Position numbers and translations under genes: made by a program. From an uncultured Cohaesibacter sp. (lineage in GTDB: Bacteria > Pseudomonadota > Alphaproteobacteria > Rhizobiales > Cohaesibacteraceae): a DNA stretch of 64,000 nt. Position 1 is the first letter of the stretch, and each line of letters begins with the position of its first letter. Of this stretch, positions 8,811 to 18,124 are shown piece by piece. Below the pieces are notes generated by a model. That model worked only from the letters and a program-made list of their open reading frames with translations, ran no database searches and was not told where the DNA came from. The stretch spans positions 1,426,001-1,490,000 of the forward strand of contig NZ_OY782507.1 of NCBI RefSeq assembly GCF_963677725.1, given 5' to 3'.

Positions 8811-10298
8811 TTATGAGAAGTCGCGGCAGACATATTTGATTTCGGTGAATTCCTCGAGGCCCTGGCGCGCCCCTTCGCGTCCAAGACCGGATTGCTTCAT
8901 GCCGCCGAAAGGAATGGGCGCACCGGTCACCTTGGTCCGGTTGACCGCCACCATGCCATATTGAAGGCTTCTGGAAGCGGCATAGATGCGTTTGGCATCG
9001 CTGGTGTGCAAATAGGCAACCAGACCATATTCGCTGTCATTGGCCAGTGCGATAACGTCTTCTTCCGTGTCGAACGGAATAAGTGCCGCAACAGGTCCAA
9101 AGGTTTCTTCCGAACAGATCAGGGCATCTCTTGGCACGTCGCCCAGAACCGTTGGCTCAAAGAAAAGCGGCCCTGCTGAGTGGACCTTCCCACCGCAAAG
9201 CAGCCGCGCGCCCTTGGCGACTGCGTCTTCGACATGTTCTTTTTGCTTGCTGATGGCATTCTCATTCATCAAAGGCCCGATATCGGGATTATCCAACCCG
9301 CGACCGATGCTCAACGCCTTTGTTGCAGCAACGAATTTGGCGGCGAAGGCGTCATAGATCGACCGCTCGACATAGAACCGGTTGGCCCCGAGGCAATCCT
9401 GTCCGGACGTTGCAAATTTGGCCGAAATGGCGCAATCAACGGCTCGGTCAAGATCGGCATCGGCAAAGACGATGAAGGGCGCATGCCCGCCAAGCTCGAG
9501 CACCAGATGCTTGATGGTCTGGGCCGATTGCCCATAGAGCAAACGGCCGACTTCGGTGGACCCGGTGAAGGATAGCGCCCGCACACGGGCATCCTTGGTC
9601 CATGGCTCGACCACCTCTGCGGCATTGCCTGTCACGATGTTGAATATTCCGGCGGGGAAACCGACCTGTTCTCCCAACTCGGCCAAGGCCGTGGCGGAAT
9701 AGGGAGTCTCCCTTGATGGATGCACGACACAGGTGCATCCAACAGCAAGGGCGGCGGCGGCTTTGCGCGTGATCATCGCGCAAGGGAAATTCCATGGCGT
9801 GATCAAGGCAACCACACCAATGGGCTCGCGCCAGACCTCGACCTCCCCATCAGGCAGGTGCGAAGTGATGCCTTCGATATTGGGGCGCTTGGCTTCTTCG
9901 GCATAAAACTCGACAAAGCTGGCCGCATAATCAATCTCGCCGCGCGCCTCTGAAATCGGCTTGCCCTGTTCCAGTGTCATCAAAAGCGCAAGGTCATCCT
10001 TGTTCTCAAGGATCAGATCGAACCACTTGCGCAAGATCGCCGCCCGCTCCTGCGGCAGCTTCGCCATCCAGGATGTGAGGGCGTTTTGTGCGGCGTCCAC
10101 AGCCTTGCGGCTATGGTCCGCCGTCAAGGCCGGAATGGTCCCCAACAATGTGCCATCGGCTGGATCACAAACCGGCAATGAATTTTTCCCCGATTGCGAC
10201 ACCCACTCGCCATTGATGTAGGAAAATTCCTTGAAGAGGCGCAAGTTGGCCAAGTCGCCAAGGGCCTCCGACCTGTTTCTTGTATGGGCAATAAACAT
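8811..10298 (-). CDS. ssd: Aldehyde dehydrogenase of ectoine degradation (Ssd/DoeC)
   Basis: NAD(P)-dependent semialdehyde dehydrogenase of 495 residues, expected to oxidise aspartate semialdehyde to aspartate at the end of the pathway. It has the ALDH landmarks PWNF (Asn170), FTGSTEVGR (244-252), general base Glu268 in LELGG and nucleophile Cys302 in SGQDCLGANRF. One oddity: the coenzyme-binding lysine motif usually written KPSE or KPAE reads HPSR (His193, Arg196). GGAGAG precedes the ATG. Succinate-semialdehyde dehydrogenase is the usual name for this gene in ectoine loci, hence the symbol. Confidence 0.88.
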   Translation of the reverse strand: MFIAHTRNRSEALGDLANLRLFKEFSYINGEWVSQSGKNSLPVCDPADGTLLGTIPALTADHSRKAVDAAQNALTSWMAKLPQERAAILRKWFDLILENKDDLALLMTLEQGKPISEARGEIDYAASFVEFYAEEAKRPNIEGITSHLPDGEVEVWREPIGVVALITPWNFPCAMITRKAAAALAVGCTCVVHPSRETPYSATALAELGEQVGFPAGIFNIVTGNAAEVVEPWTKDARVRALSFTGSTEVGRLLYGQSAQTIKHLVLELGGHAPFIVFADADLDRAVDCAISAKFATSGQDCLGANRFYVERSIYDAFAAKFVAATKALSIGRGLDNPDIGPLMNENAISKQKEHVEDAVAKGARLLCGGKVHSAGPLFFEPTVLGDVPRDALICSEETFGPVAALIPFDTEEDVIALANDSEYGLVAYLHTSDAKRIYAASRSLQYGMVAVNRTKVTGAPIPFGGMKQSGLGREGARQGLEEFTEIKYVCRDFS

Positions 10299-10447
10299 CG
10301 TGATCTCTCCTCATTCGGCCACATAGTGGGGGATCCGGGACCGAATGTGCCTCCATATTCTCACCGATTTTCAGAGCAACTCTCGGCTTGGCAAGGCATC
10401 GGTAGACGATTCCTCTTCTGCCCCGCCCGCTCCTGATGCACAGATCC

Positions 10448-11617
10448 TCAAGTGGCTTCTTCCAGATCAGCAGCAACATCATGCAGGAAAGACAGACATC
10501 TCGATATTTCAGATAGTTCTATGAATTCGTCGGGTTTGTGTGCCTGATCGATAGACCCCGGTCCAAAGACCACGGACGAAATACCAGCCCGCTCGAAATG
10601 CCCCGCATCCGTGCCAAATGACACCACCTCACTCATATTGATCCCCGTTACGCGGCGCAGAAACTGGACGGCAGCAGAGGATTCATCTGCCCAGAGCGGC
10701 GGCACATCTGCTTCGATTATGGTCTTGATGGATGCGTCGGCATAAGTCTCGCGCATCGCTGGCAGCAGCTCGGTGTCACAGAAATATTGCAGCTCGGCCA
10801 ACAACACCCGCCCATCGTCGGACGGTATGGGGCGAAGTTCCCAGTCGATCGCGCAGTGATTGGCCGTGATGTTTCGGGCGACCCCACCCTCAATCTTGCC
10901 GATATTGAAGGATGTATAGGGAGGCTCGAACGGGGTTTGCAGATCGGGATTGATCGAACAGCGATCCGCCAGTTCGATGATCTTGTTCATGTAGCGCGCG
11001 GCCACTTCGATGGCGCTGACCCCTTTGCGCGGGTCCGATGCATGGGCAGCCAACCCCGTAAACTCGGTGCGCAATTCATATCCAGCCTTGTGTCCGTTTA
11101 CCAACTGCATTTGCGTTGGTTCCCCAACGATGGCGACCGCCGGCTTTGGCCCTCTGTCGATGATATCGCGGGCCAGAATTGGCGCACCAAAGCCGCCAAT
11201 TTCCTCATCATAGCAAAAGGAAAGCAGAATGGGTCGGGACAGATTGACCGCTTTGAAATGTGGCACCATGGCCAATATGCAGGCCAGAAAGCCCTTCATG
11301 TCGACCGCACCGCGCCCATAGAGACGCCCGTCTTTTTCCATCAGGATATAGGGATCATTGGACCAGTCTTGCCCTTCCGTCGGCACCACATCGGTATGAC
11401 CATTTAGCAGAATGCCCCCTTCCACATCGGGGCCGATGACGGCAAACAGGTTGGCTTTCTCGCCTGTCTCATCATAAGACAGCATCGCGTTGACCCCTTG
11501 GGCGGCCAACAGGTCTTTGATATATCCGATCAAATCAAGATTAGACGTTCCGGAGACACTCTTGAAGGCCACCAGATCCGCCAATATTTCTTTTGTTCTT
11601 TCCAGGACTTGATGCAC
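10448..11617 (-). CDS. M20 deacetylase, ArgE-like, in the EutE position
   Basis: Zinc-dependent M20-family deacetylase of 389 residues related to acetylornithine deacetylase. Metal and catalytic motifs are all present: LNGHTDVVP (His ligand and catalytic Asp), YGRGAVDMKG (bridging Asp), DEEIGGFGA (catalytic and ligand Glu), GEPT and the C-terminal ligand His in AHKPDEF. The GTG at 11617 has GGAGG five bases before it and gives the family's usual length; the longer reading from 11797 would overlap the hydrolase gene. It lies directly downstream of ectoine hydrolase, where the aspartoacylase-like EutE/DoeB normally sits. I infer that it deacetylates N-acetyl-diaminobutyrate. Confidence 0.82.
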   Translation of the reverse strand: MHQVLERTKEILADLVAFKSVSGTSNLDLIGYIKDLLAAQGVNAMLSYDETGEKANLFAVIGPDVEGGILLNGHTDVVPTEGQDWSNDPYILMEKDGRLYGRGAVDMKGFLACILAMVPHFKAVNLSRPILLSFCYDEEIGGFGAPILARDIIDRGPKPAVAIVGEPTQMQLVNGHKAGYELRTEFTGLAAHASDPRKGVSAIEVAARYMNKIIELADRCSINPDLQTPFEPPYTSFNIGKIEGGVARNITANHCAIDWELRPIPSDDGRVLLAELQYFCDTELLPAMRETYADASIKTIIEADVPPLWADESSAAVQFLRRVTGINMSEVVSFGTDAGHFERAGISSVVFGPGSIDQAHKPDEFIELSEISRCLSFLHDVAADLEEAT

Positions 11618-11699
11618 ATCTGCCTCCAGACAAAAGGAGATGGGACCGACTGGCTGACGGCATGGTGCGCCATGCAACCAATCGGCCGACACGCTTTGA

Positions 11700-12893
11700 T
11701 CAGTCGATGACGACCAGCTCACGGGGGACATTGGCCAGACATTCCGGGCCGGTCTCACCGATGGCAATGCTTTCCGTGATCTCAAGGCCCCAACCATCCT
11801 GCCAGAGGCCTGTCATGAAGTGGAAGGTCATGCCCTCTTCCAGAACGGTCCGATCCCCGGATCGCAAGCTCATGGTGTGCTCGCCCCAATCAGGGGGATA
11901 GGAAAGGCCGATTGGATAGCCGGTGCGGTTGTCCTTGACGATTCCATATTTTTTCAGAACGGCGAAAAAGGCATTGGAGATGTCTTCGCAGACATTGCCA
12001 ACCTTGGCCATTTCAAGCCCGGCATCCATGCCTTCGAGCACGGCCTTTTCTGCGTCAAGGAACTGCTGGGTGGGTTTGCCCATGAAGAGCGTGCGCGAAA
12101 GCGGGCAGTGATAGCGGTGATAGCAGCCTGCAATTTCGAAGAAGGTGCCTTCTCCCCGTTTGAAGGGTCTTTCATCCCATGTCAGATGCGGTGCCGACGC
12201 ATCGGCTCCCGAGGGCAGCAATGGCACGATTGCGGCATAGTCGCCACCGATCCCGTCGACCCCACGCAGGGAGGCATCATAGATTTCGGCGACCAGCTCA
12301 TGTTTGGGCAGATCCGGGCGGGCATGTTCGCGAATGCGGGCATGCATCTGTTCAACGATCCGGCCTGCGGTGCGCATCATATCCAGCTCGGGTGCGGATT
12401 TGGCGGCGCGTTGCCAATGCACCAGCACGTTGCAATCCTTGAATTTCGCGTTCGGCATATGCTTGATCAGCGATAGATAGGCCGAGGCGGTGAAATAGTA
12501 ATTGTCCATCTCAAGGCCAATGGTTGCCGAGCCGAGCCCCTTGTCGATCAGAATGGAAGAGAGAAGATCCATCGGATGACGCTCGGTGGTCTGCACATAA
12601 TGGTCCGGATAGAACAGGATATTGTCGTGATCCAGATAGCAGGTCAGTTTGGCGCCGTTGGCATCTTGGGTTCGGCCATACCAGATCGGTTGACCTTCCA
12701 TCGTGACGATGACGCATTGATGCACATAGAAGGACCAGCCATCATAGCCCGTAAGCCAAGCCATATTGGCAGGCTCGGTACAGATCATGACATCAACGCC
12801 CTTGGCTTCCATCGCTTTTCGCGTTTTTGCCAGCCGCCTGTTATATTCTTCCTGACTGAAAAACAGTCTGGGCTTTACCTGGTCCATATTCAT
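11700..12893 (-). CDS. eutD: Ectoine hydrolase, M24 family (EutD/DoeA)
   Basis: Opens the ectoine ring to N-acetyl-L-2,4-diaminobutyrate in the cytoplasm. The 397 residues show a creatinase-type N-terminal domain (about 10-165) and a pita-bread M24 domain (about 170-390). The motif TGYDGWSFYVHQCV (48-61) is characteristic of ectoine hydrolases as I remember them, and Glu253 in EGTFFEIAGC is near the glutamate reported as catalytic in DoeA. The metal ligands of true M24 peptidases are not retained, as expected for this subfamily. It lies between the cyclodeaminase homologue and the deacetylase on the minus strand, within one operon. Confidence 0.92.
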   Translation of the reverse strand: MNMDQVKPRLFFSQEEYNRRLAKTRKAMEAKGVDVMICTEPANMAWLTGYDGWSFYVHQCVIVTMEGQPIWYGRTQDANGAKLTCYLDHDNILFYPDHYVQTTERHPMDLLSSILIDKGLGSATIGLEMDNYYFTASAYLSLIKHMPNAKFKDCNVLVHWQRAAKSAPELDMMRTAGRIVEQMHARIREHARPDLPKHELVAEIYDASLRGVDGIGGDYAAIVPLLPSGADASAPHLTWDERPFKRGEGTFFEIAGCYHRYHCPLSRTLFMGKPTQQFLDAEKAVLEGMDAGLEMAKVGNVCEDISNAFFAVLKKYGIVKDNRTGYPIGLSYPPDWGEHTMSLRSGDRTVLEEGMTFHFMTGLWQDGWGLEITESIAIGETGPECLANVPRELVVID

Positions 12894-12935
12894 GCTCAGT
12901 TCCTTCTGGTCTTGTTAATGCGTTGTCTTTTTCTT

Positions 12936-13919
12936 CTAGAAAGGCGCCCCGATCCGCTGCTCCACCGCGCGCTGGTGGGCGAGCGTTGCAATGGCTGTGT
13001 CCTGCACGCCCATCCCTGTCAGATCGCAAAAGGTGATATCCCGGTCGCTCTGGCGTCCGTCTCTGGTGCCTGCCAGAATGTCTGAAAGCTCGACAAGATC
13101 ATCCGGGCTTGCCACCAGTCCACGCGCGAGCGCCGTGCGTAATTCTCCCAGTTCGCGGGTCTGGGTCAAGCGATCCGCCACATAGAGATCCGCTTTTGCA
13201 AAACAGGCAGCATCGATTTCGTTCTTGTAATCGGCATCCGAACCCATAGCGGTGAGATGCTGGCCTTGCTCGAGCCAGTCAGCCATGACGACGGGCTGTT
13301 GTGCGGGTGTTGTCGTGATCAGAATATCAGCTCCCTTTGCCGCCTCGGCCCCGTCCGCGCAGGCGACTGCGTCCAGTCCAAGCCGTTCAGCCATTTGCGA
13401 TGCCATAGCCTCAGCCTTGTCAAAGGTTCGACCCCAGATGCGCACCGACGCAATTGGCCGGACAAGGCACAATGCTTCGAGCTGCAATCGCGCTTGCAGA
13501 CCGGTGCCATAGATGGCAGCAACGCTGGAATCCGGTCGAGACAGCGCCTTGGCTGCAACGGCACCCGCACAGGCCGTGCGGATATCGGTGAGATAGCCAT
13601 TGTCCAGCAACACCGCCTCAACAATGCCGGTTTGTGCGGAGAACAAAACCATCAGACCATTAAGGCTCGGCAGGCCCAGCTTGGGATTATCAAAGAAGCC
13701 CGGGCTGATCTTGACCGCAAAGCTATCAAGGCCCGGCACAAAGGCGGTTTTGACATCCACTTCGCCATTGTGTTGCGGGATTTCCATCGACAGGATTGGT
13801 GGCATGACAACTTGCTGGGTAGACAGGCTCTCGATGGCGGTTCTGACAAAGGCAATAGCCTCCAGATCAAGGGGAACGAGCTTGCGCAAATTGTCTTCAT
13901 TCAAGATGAGAATCGACAT
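12936..13919 (-). CDS. eutC: Ornithine cyclodeaminase homologue EutC
   Basis: NAD(P)-binding protein of 327 residues in the ornithine cyclodeaminase/mu-crystallin family. Visible are the substrate-binding part (about 1-110, with TAFVPGLDSFAVKISPGF), the Rossmann motif AAIYGTGLQARLQLEAL (about 133-149) and the later HLTAMGSDADYKNEID typical of cyclodeaminases. In characterised hydroxyectoine clusters EutA, EutB and EutC together are thought to convert 5-hydroxyectoine to ectoine; EutC's exact step is not settled. Its gene lies 10 bases after eutB, in the same operon. Confidence 0.9.
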   Translation of the reverse strand: MSILILNEDNLRKLVPLDLEAIAFVRTAIESLSTQQVVMPPILSMEIPQHNGEVDVKTAFVPGLDSFAVKISPGFFDNPKLGLPSLNGLMVLFSAQTGIVEAVLLDNGYLTDIRTACAGAVAAKALSRPDSSVAAIYGTGLQARLQLEALCLVRPIASVRIWGRTFDKAEAMASQMAERLGLDAVACADGAEAAKGADILITTTPAQQPVVMADWLEQGQHLTAMGSDADYKNEIDAACFAKADLYVADRLTQTRELGELRTALARGLVASPDDLVELSDILAGTRDGRQSDRDITFCDLTGMGVQDTAIATLAHQRAVEQRIGAPF

Positions 13920-13929
13920 TCAGCTCTCC

Positions 13930-14937
13930 CTAGCGCTCGACGGGCTGGTTGGAAATCAGTTTGTGATGCTGGGTGATATCGATGTTGCGCCCTGACAGGA
14001 TCGCCACACACCGGCCCGGAGCCTTGATCTTTCCTACCAGCAAAGCTGCAATGCCGACAGCGCCAGCCCCTTCAACCACCTCTTCCTCGCACCAATAGGC
14101 ATGGTGCACGCCTTTGGCGATTTCGTCTTCATTGAGCAGAAAAACCTCATCCACCAAGGCGCGTGTCATGGCGAAGGTGTAGGCGTTGTTCAATCCTATC
14201 CCTCCGCCAAGTGAATCGGCTAAGGTCGGCAGCTCTTCCACTTCGACCGGTTTGCCCGCGGCAAGACTTGCATGCATCGCCGCGCCCCGCTGCATGGAGA
14301 TACCGACAATGCGGGTGGTCGGAGACACCGCCTTGATGGCGGCGGCGACACCTGAAATCAAGCCTCCGCCCGACAACTGTACCAACACGGTATCGATGTC
14401 CGCCAGCTGCTCGATGATTTCGACCCCCAATGTGCCCTGCCCTGCAATGACATCGGCATGGTCAAAAGGCGGGATCGTCGCCATTCCGTTTTCGGCGATC
14501 ATGCGATCCACCGCCTTTTGCGCCTCATCTTGCGAGCGGCCATGGATGACCACCTCCGCTCCATAGGCCGCGATACCATCGCGCTTGTTTTGTGGCACCA
14601 GCTCGGACATAGCGACCACGCAGCGAGTGCCTGCTTGCTTTGCGGCCAGAGCCAGCGCCCGCCCATGATTGCCGGTTGAGACCGCTGCAATGCCTTTGGT
14701 CTTCTGATCATCACCAAGGGAAAGGACCGCATTGGTTGCCCCGCGAAACTTGAAGCTCCCGGTATGTTGGCGATGCTCGAACTTGAGATATATATCGCCT
14801 CCGGTCAGCCGTGACAGGGATGGGGATGCAACAAGTGGCGTGTTGACGATATGGGGCGCAATACGCCGCTTTGCCCGCAAGATATCCGCCAGCGAAACCC
14901 ATTTATCCTTAGCGATTTCAACATTGGCCGAACCCAT
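13930..14937 (-). CDS. eutB: Threonine dehydratase-like EutB
   Basis: PLP-dependent type II enzyme of 335 residues, similar to threonine/serine dehydratase, in the hydroxyectoine-processing set. Lys63 in TGSFKFRGATNA is the Schiff-base lysine; SGGGLISGVAAA near 180 is the phosphate-binding loop, and VSTGNHGRALA near 85 is the substrate loop. The ATG at 14937 has a GAGG site and gives a normal N-terminus; longer readings run back through the eutA gene. It lies between eutA and eutC. Removal of the hydroxyl group from hydroxyectoine is the presumed role, by analogy with water elimination from threonine. Confidence 0.9.
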   Translation of the reverse strand: MGSANVEIAKDKWVSLADILRAKRRIAPHIVNTPLVASPSLSRLTGGDIYLKFEHRQHTGSFKFRGATNAVLSLGDDQKTKGIAAVSTGNHGRALALAAKQAGTRCVVAMSELVPQNKRDGIAAYGAEVVIHGRSQDEAQKAVDRMIAENGMATIPPFDHADVIAGQGTLGVEIIEQLADIDTVLVQLSGGGLISGVAAAIKAVSPTTRIVGISMQRGAAMHASLAAGKPVEVEELPTLADSLGGGIGLNNAYTFAMTRALVDEVFLLNEDEIAKGVHHAYWCEEEVVEGAGAVGIAALLVGKIKAPGRCVAILSGRNIDITQHHKLISNQPVER

Positions 14938-14962
14938 GTCTGTGACCTCATCTGTTACGATT

Positions 14963-15733
14963 TCAGTGACGCGCCGTCCCGTCGAGGGTTCGGAACAAAT
15001 GACACGGATTGCGCTTTGGCTGCGGCAATCCCAGATGCCGCAAAATATGCCAAATGGCGGCCTGATTTGAGGTAATGACCGGTTTGCCAAGGCGGGTTTC
15101 AAGCGCGGGAACCACTTCCACCGCCCTCAGTGCCGTGCAGGAAATGAACAAGGCTTCTGCATCAGGGTGATCGGCCGCCACAGCAGCCTTGATCAGGCTC
15201 TTGTCATCCAAAGCTGCCATGATGCGGTCATCCTCGATCCCCAGACAGCAATGGGAGACCACGGAAAGGCCGGCTGACTCCATATAGGGGTCGAGCAATG
15301 CACTTGTTTCGGCAAGATATGGCGTCAGGACGGCGAGCTTTGAGACAGAAAGGTGACGACAGGCCGCAACGGCAGCCATCGTTGGTGTCACGACCGTCGA
15401 ATTTGCCTTGGCCGCGCGGATATGCTCTGCGACCACATCATCACCGATGACGAAAGAGGCCGAGGTGCAACCATAGTAAACCACATCAAGATCTGCTTCA
15501 GGCAGGATCTGACTAGCCTTCTCACCGATCAGAGGCGTCATCTTGCGCAGATTTTCCGGCGTTGTCGGGTTGGCATAGGGGATCCTGTTGGCATAGACAC
15601 CAACAAGATCGTGCGGCATGTGTCTGGCAAATTCCAGCTCGGTGGTGTGGTCCGTTTCCAGCAGGATCAGTCCGATCCGCGCAGGGACGGTTCTATTGCG
15701 CAGAGACAAGGTCAGATTGAGTTGCTTCACCAT
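14963..15733 (-). CDS. eutA: Arylmalonate decarboxylase/Asp-Glu racemase-like EutA
   Basis: Cofactor-free enzyme of 256 residues from the Asp/Glu racemase superfamily, thought to act on 5-hydroxyectoine with EutB and EutC. The two cysteines of the superfamily are in place: Cys89 in YYGCTSASF and Cys199 in FISCTALRA, so a two-base racemase mechanism is possible. Start choice is uncertain: the ATG at 15733 gives the usual N-terminus but has a weak ribosome site, whereas an ATG at 15799 lies inside the stress-protein gene and would add 22 residues. The eutA start therefore may be coupled to translation of that gene. Confidence 0.87.
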   Translation of the reverse strand: MVKQLNLTLSLRNRTVPARIGLILLETDHTTELEFARHMPHDLVGVYANRIPYANPTTPENLRKMTPLIGEKASQILPEADLDVVYYGCTSASFVIGDDVVAEHIRAAKANSTVVTPTMAAVAACRHLSVSKLAVLTPYLAETSALLDPYMESAGLSVVSHCCLGIEDDRIMAALDDKSLIKAAVAADHPDAEALFISCTALRAVEVVPALETRLGKPVITSNQAAIWHILRHLGLPQPKRNPCHLFRTLDGTARH

Positions 15734-15774
15734 GGCCGGGGTCTTTTCATCTTTGAAATTGTGAAGGGATACGG

Positions 15775-16221
15775 TCAACGAATGATCATGACCGGGCAAT
15801 GTGCAAGACTTGTCACCTTGTGCGACACACTCCCAAGCAAAAGCGCTTCGAGATCCCCCAGTCCGCGTCCCCCCATGACGATCAGGTCGGCCTTATTGTC
15901 CGAAGCAAAGCGCATGATCGTGCGCGCGGTGGGGCCCTGTTTGACATGGGCGGTCACATTCCGCCCCCCCAATTCGTAAACGCGGGCCTTGGCCTCCTGC
16001 ACCACCTCTCTTGCATTCTGCGAAAGCGCCTTGTCGATCACCTCCGGAGCGCTGGGCCGCACCATTGAAAGGGAGGCTTCCTGCGCGCCCTGATGTCGGT
16101 AGACGCACAGAATTTTAAGGACACAGTCCAGCCCGCAGAGTTTTTGCAGCTCAACAGCCTTTTCCAAGGCATGCATGGAACATGGTGAGCCGTCTATGGG
16201 CACGATGATTTTTTCAAACAT
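15775..16221 (-). CDS. Universal stress protein, TeaD-like
   Basis: Single-domain UspA protein of 148 residues. It begins KIIVPIDGSPCSMHALEKAV and carries the nucleotide-binding loop MGGRGLGDLEALLLGSVS near the C-terminus, so it probably binds ATP. It is placed between the large TRAP permease and eutA. In the ectoine transporter TeaABC of Halomonas, the associated stress protein TeaD modulates uptake; the same role is likely here. The gene begins 17 bases after the permease stop. Confidence 0.88.
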   Translation of the reverse strand: MFEKIIVPIDGSPCSMHALEKAVELQKLCGLDCVLKILCVYRHQGAQEASLSMVRPSAPEVIDKALSQNAREVVQEAKARVYELGGRNVTAHVKQGPTARTIMRFASDNKADLIVMGGRGLGDLEALLLGSVSHKVTSLAHCPVMIIR

Positions 16222-16238
16222 TCGCCTATCTCTCCCTG

Positions 16239-17522
16239 TCAGCGAAACGCGAAATCACGCAAGAACAGGGCAATCTGCGGAAACATGATAAGCAGCGCGG
16301 ACACCCCAATCAGCATGAAAATGAAGGGCGGTGTGCCTTTGATCACGTCGAAATAAGGCCTTCTGAATACCGCCATTGCCGTGAATATATCGCACCCGAA
16401 GGGTGGCGTTGCCGATCCGATTGCCACTTGCAGGGTGATGATGGTCCCCACCAGCACAGGATCAAGGCCCACCGCCTTGATCACTGGGGTGAAGATCGGC
16501 ACCAGTATCAATATGACCACAATCGGATCAACGAACATGCAGCCAATGAAGAAGGCCACCGAAATAACGACCAAGACGCCGATCGGCCCCATCTCGGATA
16601 TTCCGATTGCAGCCAGAATATGTTGCGGAATTTGGGCAAAGGAAATCACCCAGGAAAAGGATGCCCCCGCCGCCACCAGAATGAAAACAACAGCCGTGAT
16701 CAGCCCCGTCGACTTGGCAATTTCGTAAAGATCGGCCAAGTTGAGAGACCGGAAAACGATCATTTCCAGAATGACCGCATAAAAGACGCAAACCGCAGCA
16801 GCCTCGGTGGGCGAGAAGACACCTCCATAGATGCCCCCCACAATGATCACCGGAAAACCCATCGGCCAGATCGCGCCGAGCACCGCTTCAAGGCGCTCTC
16901 TCCAACTTGCCTTTGGTTCAGTGGGCACATCATTCACATAGGCATAGATGATGCTGTAGATTGAAAAGAGGACCAAGATCAGGAGCCCCGGCCCAATCCC
17001 GGCAATAAACAACTCGGCAATCGAGGTGTTGGACACGACGCCGTAAATGATCATGCCGATTGATGGGGGGATCAGAAAGGCGATGTCACTGGAATTGACG
17101 ATCAGCGCCAGAATGAAGGAGTCCTTGTAGCCTGCCTTGAGCATACGTGGGCGTAAGGGCGATCCCACTGCAACCACGGTGGCCTGTGTTGAGCCAGAGA
17201 CAGCGCCGAACAGGGTGCAGGCCGTTGCAGTCGTCACGGCCAATCCGCCTTTGATATGGCCGACAAATTTCATCACCATATCGATGAGCCGACCTGCTGA
17301 CTGCCCCCGTGTCATGATATCAGCGGCAAGGATGAACATGGGCACCGCAATCAGCGAGGCCGGACGGATGCCAGCCATGAATTGCTGGACCATGAAGTCC
17401 ATTTTGTCAAAGCCGCCAAACATCGAATAAAAACCGATGGAGGCCCCCGCAATCAACGGAATCATCATCGGAAATCCAACGAGCAGGAGCGCAAGCATCA
17501 CAAAAAACATCGTTAAAGCCAT
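16239..17522 (-). CDS. uehC: TRAP transporter large permease UehC
   Basis: DctM-type large membrane subunit of 427 residues, predicted to have about 12 hydrophobic segments, that moves ectoine or hydroxyectoine with sodium. It opens with LTMFFVMLALLLVGFPMMIP, and GAVSGSTQATVVAVGS near 105-125 is the conserved glycine-rich membrane loop of the family. It is the second membrane gene of the TRAP system, 9 bases after the small permease. The substrate assignment rests on the surrounding enuR and eut genes. Confidence 0.9.
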   Translation of the reverse strand: MALTMFFVMLALLLVGFPMMIPLIAGASIGFYSMFGGFDKMDFMVQQFMAGIRPASLIAVPMFILAADIMTRGQSAGRLIDMVMKFVGHIKGGLAVTTATACTLFGAVSGSTQATVVAVGSPLRPRMLKAGYKDSFILALIVNSSDIAFLIPPSIGMIIYGVVSNTSIAELFIAGIGPGLLILVLFSIYSIIYAYVNDVPTEPKASWRERLEAVLGAIWPMGFPVIIVGGIYGGVFSPTEAAAVCVFYAVILEMIVFRSLNLADLYEIAKSTGLITAVVFILVAAGASFSWVISFAQIPQHILAAIGISEMGPIGVLVVISVAFFIGCMFVDPIVVILILVPIFTPVIKAVGLDPVLVGTIITLQVAIGSATPPFGCDIFTAMAVFRRPYFDVIKGTPPFIFMLIGVSALLIMFPQIALFLRDFAFR

Positions 17523-17531
17523 GGTCAGCTC

Positions 17532-18101
17532 CTAAACCTCAAATTCGTCATCGGAATAGCCTTCAAGCACCTGGCTTGAAAGATAGATATCCTTCGATGT
17601 GATGTTGCGAATGGCGGTCAGAATATATTGCAGACCGGTGAGAAGAAGCCCCACGGGCACCCAAAGATAGATCCAGTAGACGGGAATCTGCAGGGCAGGT
17701 AAAAGGCGTCCGGATTTGGCAACCGTCTGGATGTAGGAAAAGGAAAAATAGGCCAGCGCGATCATGATTGCGGCTGTCGAGAGCGCGATGATGATCATCA
17801 GCACCTTGCGCACGGGTCCGGCCAACTTGTCGAAAATCGCCGACATCCTGATATGTCGCCCCTGACGGGCTGCATAGGATATGCCGGAAAATGTAATCAG
17901 AACGATGAGGAAGCGATTGAGTTCCTCGGAAAAGAAGATGCTGTTTTGAAAAACGAACCGACCGATGACATTGGCGACCGTGTTCGTTGCCATGAGGATC
18001 ACGCCAAGCGCCAGCATCACCGACTCTATTCTGGCAATCGAAATGTCGATCAACCCGAGAAAACCGGGCAAAGTTGTCTCTGTTTGATTATCCATAGACA
18101 T
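17532..18101 (-). CDS. uehB: TRAP transporter small permease UehB
   Basis: DctQ-type small membrane subunit of 189 residues with four hydrophobic segments, beginning after a short polar N-terminus. [16 protein letters not shown] and [14 protein letters not shown] are the conserved DctQ blocks. A GGGAG site precedes the ATG. It is preceded by an unusually long spacer after uehA that contains a short direct repeat. Confidence 0.88.
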   Translation of the reverse strand: MSMDNQTETTLPGFLGLIDISIARIESVMLALGVILMATNTVANVIGRFVFQNSIFFSEELNRFLIVLITFSGISYAARQGRHIRMSAIFDKLAGPVRKVLMIIIALSTAAIMIALAYFSFSYIQTVAKSGRLLPALQIPVYWIYLWVPVGLLLTGLQYILTAIRNITSKDIYLSSQVLEGYSDDEFEV

Positions 18102-18124
18102 GGCAAACTCCCGACGAAGACAGA

